In this document: piece after piece, positions 41,326-49,866 of the stretch
Layout of the letters: each line of letters opens with the position of its first letter
How positions within the stretch are numbered: position 1 is the first letter of the stretch
Source of the DNA: an uncultured Myxococcaceae bacterium
GTDB lineage: Bacteria > Myxococcota_A > Polyangia > Polyangiales > Ga0077539
DNA length: 55,173 nt
Assembly (NCBI GenBank): GCA_945952225.1
Contig: CAMFHP010000048.1
Location: 1 to 55,173 of the forward strand
Direction of reading: 5' to 3'
Notes under the pieces: generated by a model
Databases searched by the model: none
The model's input: only the letters and a program-made list of their open reading frames with translations
Told to the model about the DNA's origin: nothing
Program-made: the position numbers and the translations under genes

Positions 41326-42828
41326 ATGAGCGACATCGCAGACGAGCCCCTCGAACACGTCGACGCACTCCTCATCGGCGCGGGGATCATGAGCGCCACG
41401 GTCGCGACGCTCCTCAAGGAGCTCGACCCGTCGATGCGCGTGGTGGTCTTCGAACGGCTGCCGCGCGTGGCGGGCGAGAGCAGCGACGCGCGCAACAACG
41501 CGGGCACGGGGCACGCGGCGCTCTGTGAGCTGAACTACACGCCGATGCGCGCCGACGGCACCGTCGACATCGCGAAGGCCGTGAAGGTGATGGAGTGCTT
41601 CGAAGTGTCGAAGCAGCTCTGGAGCGCGCTCGCCGAGCGGGGCATGGCGCGGCCCGAGACCTTCATCCGTCCGGTGCCGCACGTGTCGTTCGTGACGGGC
41701 CACGAAGACGTGCGCTTCCTCCGCGCGCGGTGGGAGGCGCTGCGCGCGAACCCCCTGTTCGCGTCGATGCAGTACAGCGAAGACCGCGCGACGCTCACGC
41801 GATGGATGCCCCTGGTGATGGAGGGCCGCGACCCCGCGGAGCCCGTCGCCGCCACGCGCTCCGAGCTCGGCACCGACGTGGATTTCGGCGCCCTCACGCG
41901 GGCGATGTTCGCGCGCCTCGAACGGATGCCGGGCTTCAGTCTGTACCTCGACCACGAGGTGCGCGGCCTCACGCAGAACGACGACCGCACGTGGAGCGTG
42001 CGCGTGCAGGACGAGGAGATCGACGCGCCCCTGCGCTACCGCGCGAAGTTCGTGTTCATCGGTGCGGGCGGCGCCGCGGTCGACCTGCTCGACGCTTCGA
42101 ACATCGCCGAGGGCGACGGGTACGGAGGCTTTCCCGTGAGCGGGCTCTGGCTCGTGTGCCGCAACCCCGCGGTGATCGCGCGACACCACGCGAAGGTCTA
42201 CGGACGCGCGAAGTTCGGCGCGCCGCCCATGTCGGTGCCGCACCTCGACTCGCGCTTTCTCGACGGCGAACGCGCGCTGCTCTTCGGTCCCTTCGCGGGC
42301 TTCTCGACGAAGTTCTTGAAGGAGGGCTCGTACCTCGACATGCCCGCCTCGGTGACCGCCGACAACCTGCTCCCGATGCTCCACGCGGGCATCCGCAACC
42401 TGCCGCTCACGCGCTACCTCCTCGAGCAGGTGCTCCAGTCGCCCGAAGACCGCGTCGAGGCCCTCCGCGCGTACCTTCCGCTCGCCGACGCCCACGACTG
42501 GACCCTCGAAGTCGCCGGTCAGCGCGTGCAGGTCATCAAGAAAGACGACACCGACGGAGGCCGCCTGGAGTTCGGCACCGAGATCGTCTCCGCGAAGGAC
42601 AACACCCTCGCCGCGCTCCTCGGCGCATCGCCCGGCGCGTCGACCTCGGTCTCCGTGGCCCTCGACCTGCTCGTCGACTGCTTCCCCGAGCGCATGGCCA
42701 CGCCCGCATGGACGCGCACCCTCGCCGCCCTCGTGCCCTCGTGGGGCGCCCACCTCGCCGACGACGCCGCGCTCCTCACCCGCGTGCGCGCACGTTGCGC
42801 CTCGGTGCTCGGACTCCGCGCGGAGTAG
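41326..42828 (+). CDS. mqo: Malate:quinone oxidoreductase
   Basis: FAD-dependent, membrane-associated enzyme that oxidises malate to oxaloacetate and reduces quinone, bypassing NAD-malate dehydrogenase. 500 residues, the usual length. FAD motif VDALLIGAGIMSATVATLL (about 12-30), the characteristic SSDARNNAGTGHAALCELNY, HVSFVTG, the central FVFIGAGGAAVDLL and the FGPFAGFSTKFLKEGS block all match the Mqo family. No transmembrane helix is expected. The ATG was chosen over longer in-frame extensions because the -10 candidate lies just upstream and the preceding residues are low-complexity. Confidence 0.94.
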   Translation: MSDIADEPLEHVDALLIGAGIMSATVATLLKELDPSMRVVVFERLPRVAGESSDARNNAGTGHAALCELNYTPMRADGTVDIAKAVKVMECFEVSKQLWSALAERGMARPETFIRPVPHVSFVTGHEDVRFLRARWEALRANPLFASMQYSEDRATLTRWMPLVMEGRDPAEPVAATRSELGTDVDFGALTRAMFARLERMPGFSLYLDHEVRGLTQNDDRTWSVRVQDEEIDAPLRYRAKFVFIGAGGAAVDLLDASNIAEGDGYGGFPVSGLWLVCRNPAVIARHHAKVYGRAKFGAPPMSVPHLDSRFLDGERALLFGPFAGFSTKFLKEGSYLDMPASVTADNLLPMLHAGIRNLPLTRYLLEQVLQSPEDRVEALRAYLPLADAHDWTLEVAGQRVQVIKKDDTDGGRLEFGTEIVSAKDNTLAALLGASPGASTSVSVALDLLVDCFPERMATPAWTRTLAALVPSWGAHLADDAALLTRVRARCASVLGLRAE

Positions 42829-42880
42829 CCCCACACTTCACGGTGGCGCGTGTCGCATCGCGCGCCCGATCATCGCGCCC

Positions 42881-44509
42881 ATGAAGCGCCCGACCGCCCT
42901 CGCCCTCTGCCTCGCCGCCACGGCCTCGCTCGCGACCTCGCGCGCCGCGGCGGTCACGCTCTCCGTGGGCCCCGGACGCACCTACGCAACGCCCTCCGCA
43001 GCCGCGGCCGTCGCGCGCGATGGAGACGTGGTCGAGATCGCCGCGGGCACCTACGCCGACATCGCGATCTGGCGCGCGAACAACCTCACGATCCGCGGCG
43101 TAGGCGGCTATGCGCACCTCGACGCGACGGGGATGACCATTCCCAACGGCAAGGCGATCTGGGTGATCCAGGGGCGCGGCTACACGCTCGAACGCATCGA
43201 GTTTTCGGGGGCCGCGGTGCGCGACCGCAACGGCGCGGGCATCCGCCTCGAAGCGCCGGGACTCACCGTGCGCGCGTCGTACTTTCACGACAACGAGAAC
43301 GGCATTCTCACGGGCGCCGACGCGACGAGCGACCTCGTGATCGAGAACACCGAGTTCGCGCGCAACGGCGCCGGCGACGGCTACTCGCACAACCTCTACG
43401 TGGGCGCGGTGCGCTCGCTCACGATGCGCGGATGCTGGTCGCACAACGGCCGCGTGGGGCACCTCGTGAAGAGCCGCGCGGCGGCCAACTACCTCGTCGC
43501 CAACCGCATCACCGACGAGGGCGGAACGGCGAGCTACGAGATCGACCTCCCCAACGGCGGCCTCGCGGTGATCGTGGGCAACGTCATCGAGCAGGCCGCG
43601 ACGACGCAGAACCCCGCGGTGGTGACCTTCGGCGAAGAGGGCGCGACCGGCGCAGACCAGCGCTTCTTCTTCGTGAACAACACGGTGATCAACCGACGCA
43701 GCGGCGGAACCTTCGTGCGCGTTGCGAGCACGCCCACCGTCGCGACCGTGCGCAACAACCTCTTCGTCGGCACCGCCACGCTCGTGTCGGGAACGGCCAC
43801 CGCGACGACGAACCTCACCGCGCCCGCCACGTGGTTCGTCGACCTCGCGCGCCTCGATGTGCGCCTCGTCGCCTCCGCGGGCGCCATCGACACGGGCTCC
43901 GATCCCGGCGCAACGCCCATGGGCAGCGCGGTGCCCGTCGCGCCTGCCTTCGAGTACCGACACCCGCGCGACACCGCCGCGCGCACCACCGCAGGCACGG
44001 CGATCGACGTCGGCGCGTACGAGTTCACGCCCGCGATGGGCGGCGATGCGGGGGCAGATGCGTCGCCCGACGTGCCGATCGATGCGCCCCGTGATGCGCC
44101 GGCCGACGTGCTCGCAGACGTGGCGGCGGACGTGGCCGTCGACATGCCCACGGATGCGCCCGCCGACGAGGGCGCGGGCCTCGTGCCCCTCGATGCCGCG
44201 CGCGCCGATGCGGGTGACGACGCGGGGGACGGCGCGACCGACACGTCGATCGCCGACGTTGCACGCGACGCGTCGGAAGAATCCGACGCATCGTCTTCGG
44301 ATGGTGCCGCGCCCGATGCGCCGATGGGGTCCGATGGTTCCGTGGTCGATGCCGGTGCGCCTGCGCCGTCGAGCGAGGGTTGCGGCTGCCGCGCGACGAA
44401 CGCGCGCGATGCACGCGGCGGCGTCGCGATGCTGCTGATCGCGCTGGCGGTGGTCGTGCGGCGTCAGACGGGGATCGTCGTCGCGCGGCGTCGCGGCATG
44501 CGCGCGTAG
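42881..44509 (+). CDS. Secreted right-handed beta-helix protein with MYXO-CTERM-type tail
   Basis: 542 residues. Signal peptide MKRPTALALCLAATASLATS, then a parallel beta-helix (pectate-lyase-like) domain with repeating rungs such as NNLTIRGVGG, YTLERIEFSG, LTVRASYFHDN, NGILTGADATSDLVIENTEF and FFFVNNTVINRRSG to about residue 385. A D/A/P/V-rich spacer (DVPIDAPRDAPADVLADVAA and following) leads to a MYXO-CTERM-like end: GCGCRATNA, hydrophobic GGVAMLLIALAVVV and basic RR. Such a tail is recognised by myxosortase, which cleaves and anchors the protein at the cell surface or in vesicles. Carbohydrate degradation is possible but no catalytic residues are recognised. The 3' end overlaps the convergent DUF1152 gene by 46 bases. 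Confidence 0.85.
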   Translation: MKRPTALALCLAATASLATSRAAAVTLSVGPGRTYATPSAAAAVARDGDVVEIAAGTYADIAIWRANNLTIRGVGGYAHLDATGMTIPNGKAIWVIQGRGYTLERIEFSGAAVRDRNGAGIRLEAPGLTVRASYFHDNENGILTGADATSDLVIENTEFARNGAGDGYSHNLYVGAVRSLTMRGCWSHNGRVGHLVKSRAAANYLVANRITDEGGTASYEIDLPNGGLAVIVGNVIEQAATTQNPAVVTFGEEGATGADQRFFFVNNTVINRRSGGTFVRVASTPTVATVRNNLFVGTATLVSGTATATTNLTAPATWFVDLARLDVRLVASAGAIDTGSDPGATPMGSAVPVAPAFEYRHPRDTAARTTAGTAIDVGAYEFTPAMGGDAGADASPDVPIDAPRDAPADVLADVAADVAVDMPTDAPADEGAGLVPLDAARADAGDDAGDGATDTSIADVARDASEESDASSSDGAAPDAPMGSDGSVVDAGAPAPSSEGCGCRATNARDARGGVAMLLIALAVVVRRQTGIVVARRRGMRA

Positions 44510-45420
44510 GTCTGCGCCATCACGGCGACGGTGGCGTCGATGGAGTCGGTGCCGAGCAGCAGCGGAACACTCAGCGAGCGCGCCGCGACGGCCTTGAGCT
44601 CGTAGGCCCACGCGAGGGTCATGAGCGGGTTGATGTAGAGCTCGCTCGACGCCGTGCGCGGCGTGAACTGCCAGTCGCCGAAGCGTCCTTCGAGCGCGGC
44701 CACGACGCTGCCGTTCACGATGCTCGTCGCGCCGGGATGCTCCGCCGTCACGGTGCGCACGAGGTCCATGTAGGCGGCCACTTCGGGCATGTCGGGCGTC
44801 CAGGTGTGGGCGCCGAGAAAGGCTCCGCGGCTCGCGAGGGCCGCCGTGTTTTCGAGAAAGTGCGAGTGACACACGCCGTGAAAGGCGTCGATGCCGAAGC
44901 CCACGCACAGCACGGCCATCGTCGCGAGGTCGAGCGTCGACGCGGCCGCGAGGCTGCTCATGTCTTCGAGGGGCGTGCCGAGTCCCTCTTCGTCACCGCG
45001 CATGAGAATGTCGGTGCCGCCGTCGAGGAGCACCAGCGCGTCGAGACGGAGCGTGTCGGCGAGGTGCGCGTAGTTCGCCGCGAGGGTCTGCACGCCGGTG
45101 CGTTCGAAGGTCCACACGCAGGCGTCGGGTTCACCGCGCGCCGCGAGCCAGCGGCAGAGCCATCCCTCCGGGAAGTACACCGCCGGACCCCGCGTGCGCG
45201 CGTCGATGCGGAACATCCCCGGCCGCACGCGCGCGTCGTGGCTCCGCGAGAGCATCGAGAAGGTCAGGTTGGCGAGGTGCGCCTCGACGCCCGCCGCGCG
45301 GAGGTAGAGGTACAGCGGCACGCCCGCGTACACGTCGAAGCCGCCCCCGGCTCCCGCGATCAACACGCTCCGCGCACCCCGCAGGCGCTCCAGCAGCGCG
45401 GACTTCCCCAGGTCCATCAT
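44464..45420 (-). CDS. DUF1152 family protein
   Basis: About 318 residues from the ATG at 45420. VLIAGAGGGFDVYAGVPLYL resembles a nucleotide-binding loop and is the family's N-terminal block; LDALVLLDGGTDILMRGDEE, FGIDAFHGVCHSH and the C-terminal WAYELKAVAA follow as in other DUF1152 proteins. No biochemical role is known for the family. Two adjacent ATG codons (45420 and 45417) are candidates; a GTG nine bases upstream is unlikely because it would overlap a -10-like TACCGT. The 3' end overlaps the convergent beta-helix gene. Confidence 0.8.
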   Translation of the reverse strand: MMDLGKSALLERLRGARSVLIAGAGGGFDVYAGVPLYLYLRAAGVEAHLANLTFSMLSRSHDARVRPGMFRIDARTRGPAVYFPEGWLCRWLAARGEPDACVWTFERTGVQTLAANYAHLADTLRLDALVLLDGGTDILMRGDEEGLGTPLEDMSSLAAASTLDLATMAVLCVGFGIDAFHGVCHSHFLENTAALASRGAFLGAHTWTPDMPEVAAYMDLVRTVTAEHPGATSIVNGSVVAALEGRFGDWQFTPRTASSELYINPLMTLAWAYELKAVAARSLSVPLLLGTDSIDATVAVMAQTYARMPRRRATTIPV

Positions 45421-45427
45421 GGCCGTC

Positions 45428-45457
45428 ACGGTAGGGCCCGGCGCATGGGCTGCACAA
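45428..45457 (-). promoter_or_regulatory. DUF1152-gene promoter candidate, leaderless spacing
   Basis: On the - strand TTGTGC (45457-45452), 18-base spacer, TACCGT (45433-45428), ending 7 bases before the ATG at 45420. Confidence 0.5.
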
Positions 45458-45520
45458 GCGCCGCGCGACGATCCCGCCGTGGCCTCTGTCTCCGATGCGC
45501 AACGGCGTCGCGATGTGCTC

Positions 45521-45526
45521 TATCCT
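45521..45526 (+). promoter_or_regulatory. -10-like hexamer TATCCT before the zinc-ribbon gene
   Basis: TATCCT is one of the best -10 matches in the window and ends 10 bases before the ATG at 45537. No TTGA-like -35 is visible at 16-18 bases. If real, it places the mRNA 5' end at or next to the start codon and argues against the in-frame ATG at 45513. Confidence 0.45.
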
Positions 45527-45536
45527 CGCGGGTCGC

Positions 45537-47474
45537 ATGGCAGACACGTCCCCCACGATTCCGTCGGTCGGCGCGGTGCAATGCGCCGTGTGCCAGACGG
45601 TGCTCCCCGCCGACGCCACCTTCTGCCTCCGCTGCGGAACGCGCGTCGTCAGGCCCGCGCCCACGCCCGTCGCCGCACCCGCCGTGCATCCCACACCCCT
45701 CGCGTTGCCCGTGATGGCACCCGCGCGCCACGGCACCCTCGTCGGCGTCGCGGCCCCCGTCGTGCCGGTCACCGCGCCCGTCGAGAGCGCGCCCGCGCCG
45801 CAGCCTCCGCCCTCGCATGGCGCCACGGCCACCTCGCCCGACGGAAGCCCGCAGGAGCCCGTGCGCCGCGTGATCAACGCGCAGGCCACGATGCTCGGCG
45901 TGGTCTCGCCCGGCGCCTCGCCGATGACGCCCGCACCCGCCCCCGCCGCCCCTGCGGGCTTCGCCTCCCGTGAGCCCACCACGCCCGCCGTGACGCCCGC
46001 GATTCCCCGCAGCGGAACGATGCACGGCGTCGCTCCGGCGCAGCCCGCGACCGTGCCCACGATGCCCGCGCAGACCGATGCGCCGACGCAGCCCGCGACC
46101 GTGCCCTCGCAGCCCGCCGTGTCGGGACAGACCGCGGTGGGCTACGCGTCCGCATCGGCCATCGCGACCGGGCGCCATCGCAAAGACGTGATGCTCGACG
46201 CGCGGCCCGGCGACGCGCCGCGGATCTCGCACCAGGGATCGGGCGCGAGCTACGACAGCGAGTTTCCCGTGGTGCCGAAGAAGGGCGGACGCACGGGCCT
46301 CGTCGTGGGCGTGCTCGTCGCGCTCGTGGCCCTCGGCGGAGGCGTCGCGTGGTGGGCCACCCATCGCAGCGCATCGAACGCCCTCGCCGCGACGCTGAGC
46401 ACCAGCCCCACGGGCGAGCAACGTGTGACGCTCGCGCTCCCCGACGCCGCGAACGGACGCGTGCGCTACAACGGCGCGGAGTTCCCCATCGACGCGCAGG
46501 GGCACGTCGAGTTCGCGATCGCGCTGCCCGCGTCGCGCGTGGGCGTCGTCGAGGTGCCCGTGACCGTGGTCACCGCGTCGGGCGCGTCGTCGACCCGCAC
46601 GATGCGCTTCCTCGTGGCGTGGCGCGCGGAGACCGACCTGCGCAAGCTCGCCGACGACCCGCCGCGCATCCACATCGTGTTTCACGTCGTGCGCGGCTCG
46701 TCGCTCTCCATCGCGGGTCAGGCGATCCGCGTGTCGGGCGAGACGGGCATCGCGGAGCTCCCGGCCCCTGCGCCCGCGCCGCTCAGCGAGGGCGAGGTGC
46801 GCCGCGAGCGTTACGCCGTGCGCGTGGTGACGCCCGACGGCGCCGCCATCGAGGAGCAGTACGAGCTCGCCGTGCCCCGCACCGCGCTCCGCGTCGACGC
46901 GCCGCTGCCCGTGTCGCTCACGAGCGAGTCGCAGGTCATCGTGCGCGGCACCGCCCCCAACGCGTCGCGCGTCACCGTCGGCACACACGCCGCCACGGTC
47001 ACCAACGGCACGTTCAACGCGGTCGTTCCGCTCAACGACGGATCGAACTCCCTCGACGTCACCGCGTGGTCGACGACGGGTGCGCCCACGCGCGCCGGGG
47101 TGACCGTGTACCGCAACGTGACCGTCGAGCAGTTCCTCGTGTCGGGCGGTGGAGACCGCGGGGCCGCTGCGCTCGCCACGCGCCCCGTCGTCGACGGCGT
47201 TCGTCTGCGCGTGCGGGGCACCGTCGTGGGCGCCGTCATCGAGCCTTCGCCGGGCCTGCGCGCGTGCCAGATCGTCGTGAACGACCGCGCGTGCCCGGCA
47301 GGACGCTGCACCGCCTGGGTCGACCTCCCCGCCGACGTGAACGTCACCGCCAACGCCGCGGTCGACGTCGTGGGCGAGCTCCGCGGATCGCGCGCCTACA
47401 CCACGGGCTCGGGCGAGCGTCGCACCGACGCGGTGATCCTCGGCGTGAGCGTGACGCCCGCCGGTCGCCGCTGA
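45537..47474 (+). CDS. Zinc-ribbon single-pass membrane protein with beta-rich extracytoplasmic domains
   Basis: 645 residues. An N-terminal zinc ribbon with two CxxC pairs (CAVCQTVLPADATFCLRCG at about 16-34), a long Pro/Ala/Thr-rich linker (about 35-240) and one transmembrane helix (GLVVGVLVALVALGGGVAWW). Beyond it are two or three immunoglobulin-like beta domains (VTLALPDAANGRVRYNGAEF; VSLTSESQVIVRGTAPNASR; FNAVVPLNDGSNSLDVTAW). Zinc-ribbon plus membrane plus beta-domain layouts are frequent in Myxococcota near kinases, and probably link a cytoplasmic partner to the envelope. Function unknown. The beta-propeller gene follows by 11 bases, indicating an operon. Confidence 0.75.
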   Translation: MADTSPTIPSVGAVQCAVCQTVLPADATFCLRCGTRVVRPAPTPVAAPAVHPTPLALPVMAPARHGTLVGVAAPVVPVTAPVESAPAPQPPPSHGATATSPDGSPQEPVRRVINAQATMLGVVSPGASPMTPAPAPAAPAGFASREPTTPAVTPAIPRSGTMHGVAPAQPATVPTMPAQTDAPTQPATVPSQPAVSGQTAVGYASASAIATGRHRKDVMLDARPGDAPRISHQGSGASYDSEFPVVPKKGGRTGLVVGVLVALVALGGGVAWWATHRSASNALAATLSTSPTGEQRVTLALPDAANGRVRYNGAEFPIDAQGHVEFAIALPASRVGVVEVPVTVVTASGASSTRTMRFLVAWRAETDLRKLADDPPRIHIVFHVVRGSSLSIAGQAIRVSGETGIAELPAPAPAPLSEGEVRRERYAVRVVTPDGAAIEEQYELAVPRTALRVDAPLPVSLTSESQVIVRGTAPNASRVTVGTHAATVTNGTFNAVVPLNDGSNSLDVTAWSTTGAPTRAGVTVYRNVTVEQFLVSGGGDRGAAALATRPVVDGVRLRVRGTVVGAVIEPSPGLRACQIVVNDRACPAGRCTAWVDLPADVNVTANAAVDVVGELRGSRAYTTGSGERRTDAVILGVSVTPAGRR

Positions 47475-47485
47475 GCGCACGCACC

Positions 47486-48595
47486 GTGATCCGTCGCCCG
47501 TCGCTGCTCGTGGCCCTCGCGCTCCTCGCAACGCCCGTGGGCGAGGCCGTGCCCCTGCGCGCCGACCGCACGCTCTCGCTGCATCGCGCGGGCACCACCG
47601 CGCTGCGATTGCCCGCCGCGCCCTGGTCGTCGCTGCATCGCATCGCCCTCGGCGCCACCACGGCCCACGCGCCCGCGGTGCTCCCCGACGGAACGCTCGC
47701 CGTGCTTCTCGATGCGCCGCCGCGCGTGGCCTTCGTCGATTCGCGCGGAGACTCGGTGCGCACCGTCCCGTTGCCTGCGCGCGCCACGCGCACGGCCTCG
47801 GTGGGCGCCGACGGAAGGCTCCTCGTCACGCTCGGACGCGCCGTGCACACGCTCGCGCCCGACGGCACCGCGCGCGCGCTCGCCGAGCTCAACGACCACC
47901 CCGACGCGTCGCCCTGGGTGCGCGCCGACGGGAGCTCCGTGGTGCTCACCACGCCCAACGACCGCACCGTGCAGCTCGCGACGCTCACGCCCCGCGGAGA
48001 CCTCGCGACCGCGGTGATGCTCCCCGGCCAGCAATACACGGCCTCGGCGCACGCCCTCCTCGACGACGCGCTCCTCGTCGCGACGAGCACGCGGGTGATC
48101 CGCATCGACCGCGACGACCGCATCACGAGCGTCCCCTCGCCCGGCGTGGTCACCACGATCACCGCACGACGCGCGGGCTTCGCGATGACCGTCGCGGGCG
48201 CGCTGCTCTTCGCCGACGCATCGGGCGTGGTGCGCGCGCGGCACGCGCTGCCCGGCGACGCCGTGTGGACGGTCACGCTCCCCGACGACCGCGTGGTCGC
48301 GCTGTGCCGCATCGCGAACGCGCCCTCGCGGGTGGTGTACGCGACGCCCGCGGCGCTCCACGAATCCGCCGCGCTGCTGCCGCCCGATGCGAGCGCTGGA
48401 CTCGTCGACGCGACGGGCGCGCTGCTCGTGCCCTCGCGGCGTGGAGAGGTCGTGGCGCTCGATGGCGACGGCGCCGAACGCTGGCGTCTCTCGATCCACG
48501 ACACGCTGCGCGGCGACGTGGTGGCGCTGCCCCGCGGCGGCGTCGCGCTGGCCACCGCGGGCGATGACCTCCTCGTGCTCGACGACGTGCCCTGA
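47486..48595 (+). CDS. Secreted PQQ-like/WD beta-propeller protein
   Basis: 369 residues from a GTG start. Signal peptide IRRPSLLVALALLATPVGEA. The rest consists of repeated beta-propeller blades, each with an A-x-x-x-D-G-x-L-x-V/L motif: HAPAVLPDGTLAVLLDAPP, TASVGADGRLLVTLGRAVH, SPWVRADGSSVVLTTPNDR, HALLDDALLVATSTRVIRID and GEVVALDGDGAERWRLSI. This is the pattern of a six- or seven-bladed PQQ-like propeller acting outside the cytoplasm as a binding platform. It follows the zinc-ribbon protein by 11 bases and likely works with it. Confidence 0.72.
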   Translation: MIRRPSLLVALALLATPVGEAVPLRADRTLSLHRAGTTALRLPAAPWSSLHRIALGATTAHAPAVLPDGTLAVLLDAPPRVAFVDSRGDSVRTVPLPARATRTASVGADGRLLVTLGRAVHTLAPDGTARALAELNDHPDASPWVRADGSSVVLTTPNDRTVQLATLTPRGDLATAVMLPGQQYTASAHALLDDALLVATSTRVIRIDRDDRITSVPSPGVVTTITARRAGFAMTVAGALLFADASGVVRARHALPGDAVWTVTLPDDRVVALCRIANAPSRVVYATPAALHESAALLPPDASAGLVDATGALLVPSRRGEVVALDGDGAERWRLSIHDTLRGDVVALPRGGVALATAGDDLLVLDDVP

Positions 48596-48609
48596 GCGCA
48601 GCACCGCGA

Positions 48610-48639
48610 TTGCGGACACGCCCCCGATGCGCGTACGAA
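48610..48639 (+). promoter_or_regulatory. queA promoter candidate
   Basis: TTGCGG (48610-48615), 18-base spacer, TACGAA (48634-48639). Unlike most others here it leaves a 32-base leader before the ATG at 48672. Confidence 0.45.
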
Positions 48640-48671
48640 CGCGCCTCCACCGACCACGCCGAGACCCGACC

Positions 48672-49691
48672 ATGAAGCTCTCCGAGCTCGACTACGAGCT
48701 CCCCGAATCGCTCATCGCCACCGCGCCTCCGCCCGACCGCGACGGAGGACGCATGATGGTGCTCGACCGCGCCGCGCAGTCGCTCACCCACGACGCGATC
48801 CGCTCGCTCGCCACGCGGGTGCCCGAAGGGGCGCTGCTCGTGGTGAACAACACCCGCGTGATCCCCGCGCGCCTGCACGGCGCGAAGCCCTCGGGCGGAC
48901 GTGTGGAGTTCCTCCTCGTGCGCGCCCTCGACGCGAGCGCCCGCACCTGGAACGCCATGGGACGCGCCTCGAAGGCCCTGCGTCCCGGCACCGAGGTGCG
49001 CATCGCCGACGACCTCACGGTGCGCGTCGAATCGCGCGAGCCCGACGGCCCGATGCTCACGGTCACGCTCCTCTGCGACGACCCGTGGCGCGCCATCGAT
49101 CGCCACGGCGAGGTGCCGCTGCCGCCGTACATGCGACGCGCGCCCGACGCGAGCGACCGCGAGCGCTACCAGACCGTGTTCGCGCAGCACCCCGGCGCCG
49201 TGGCCGCGCCCACCGCGGGGCTGCACCTCACGCCCGCGCTCCTCGACGCGATGGCCGCGCGCGGCGTCGAGCGCGCCGAGGTCACGCTGCACGTCGGGCC
49301 GGGAACCTTCGCGCCCGTCGTCGTCGACGACCTCGACCAGCACCCCATGCACGCCGAGTGGTACGACGTGCCCGAGGCCGCGGCCGAGAAGATCCTCGCC
49401 GCGAAGCGCAGCGGACGCCCCGTCTACGCCGTGGGAACCACCGTGGTGCGCACGCTCGAATCGTGGTCCCTCGGCGACGCGCGCACGGGCGAGACGCGGC
49501 TGCTCATCCAGCCCGGCTTCACGTTCCGCGTGGTCGATGGGCTGCTCACGAACCTGCACCTGCCGAAGTCGACGCTCATCGCGCTGGTGATGGCCTTCGC
49601 GGGCGTCGACCTCACGCGCCGCGCCTACGCCGCCGCGGTCGCCGAGCGCTACCGCTTCTTCTCGTACGGCGACGCGATGCTCATCCGCTGA
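48672..49691 (+). CDS. queA: S-adenosylmethionine:tRNA ribosyltransferase-isomerase
   Basis: Builds epoxyqueuosine on tRNA from preQ1-tRNA using the ribosyl group of SAM. 339 residues, family length. MKLSELDYELPESLIA, VNNTRVIPARLHG, VPLPPYMRR, AVAAPTAGLHLTPALLDAM, LHVGPGTFAPV and YAVGTTVVRTLES are all conserved QueA blocks, the TAGLHLT region forming the active site. Its substrate tRNA is first modified by Tgt, encoded 3.5 kb downstream on the same strand. The stop codon's last base is the first base of the quasi-palindrome at 49691-49849. Confidence 0.95.
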   Translation: MKLSELDYELPESLIATAPPPDRDGGRMMVLDRAAQSLTHDAIRSLATRVPEGALLVVNNTRVIPARLHGAKPSGGRVEFLLVRALDASARTWNAMGRASKALRPGTEVRIADDLTVRVESREPDGPMLTVTLLCDDPWRAIDRHGEVPLPPYMRRAPDASDRERYQTVFAQHPGAVAAPTAGLHLTPALLDAMAARGVERAEVTLHVGPGTFAPVVVDDLDQHPMHAEWYDVPEAAAEKILAAKRSGRPVYAVGTTVVRTLESWSLGDARTGETRLLIQPGFTFRVVDGLLTNLHLPKSTLIALVMAFAGVDLTRRAYAAAVAERYRFFSYGDAMLIR

Positions 49692-49849
49692 GCGGGTGTT
49701 GACGTGGAAACTCCGCGGATTGCAAAGAGCCGCGAGTCGGACAAGGAACGTCACCGCAGCGATACCCGGCGGTATCGCAAGGTGGCGTGACGACGGACGA
49801 CGACGTGGATCTGCCGCAAGCTGCGGGGAGTTCCACGTCAACACCCGCT
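49691..49849. repeat. Quasi-palindromic stem-loop element between queA and the sulfatase-like gene
   Basis: Left arm 49691-49714 (AGCGGGTGTTGACGTGGAAA then CTCC) and right arm 49827-49849 (GGAGTTCCACGTCAACACCC then GCT) are reverse complements except for one extra A on the left. Partial complementarity continues inward (CGCGGATTGCA against TGCCGCAAGCTGCGG). The centre holds a perfect 8-base hairpin, GCGATACC (49759-49766), loop CGGC, GGTATCGC (49771-49778), with CGTCAC (49749-49754) pairing to GTGACG (49787-49792) outside it. There is no ORF or T tract. It sits between two convergent genes and could be a large bidirectional terminator, a structured RNA or a MITE-like insertion. Confidence 0.75.
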
Positions 49850-49866
49850 GAGCCCCGACGCGACAG

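Noticed and set aside
45427-45429. GTG at the 5' end of the DUF1152 frame as the start codon
   Set aside because: It overlaps a TACCGT -10-like hexamer; the two ATG codons 9 and 12 bases downstream fit the leaderless pattern.
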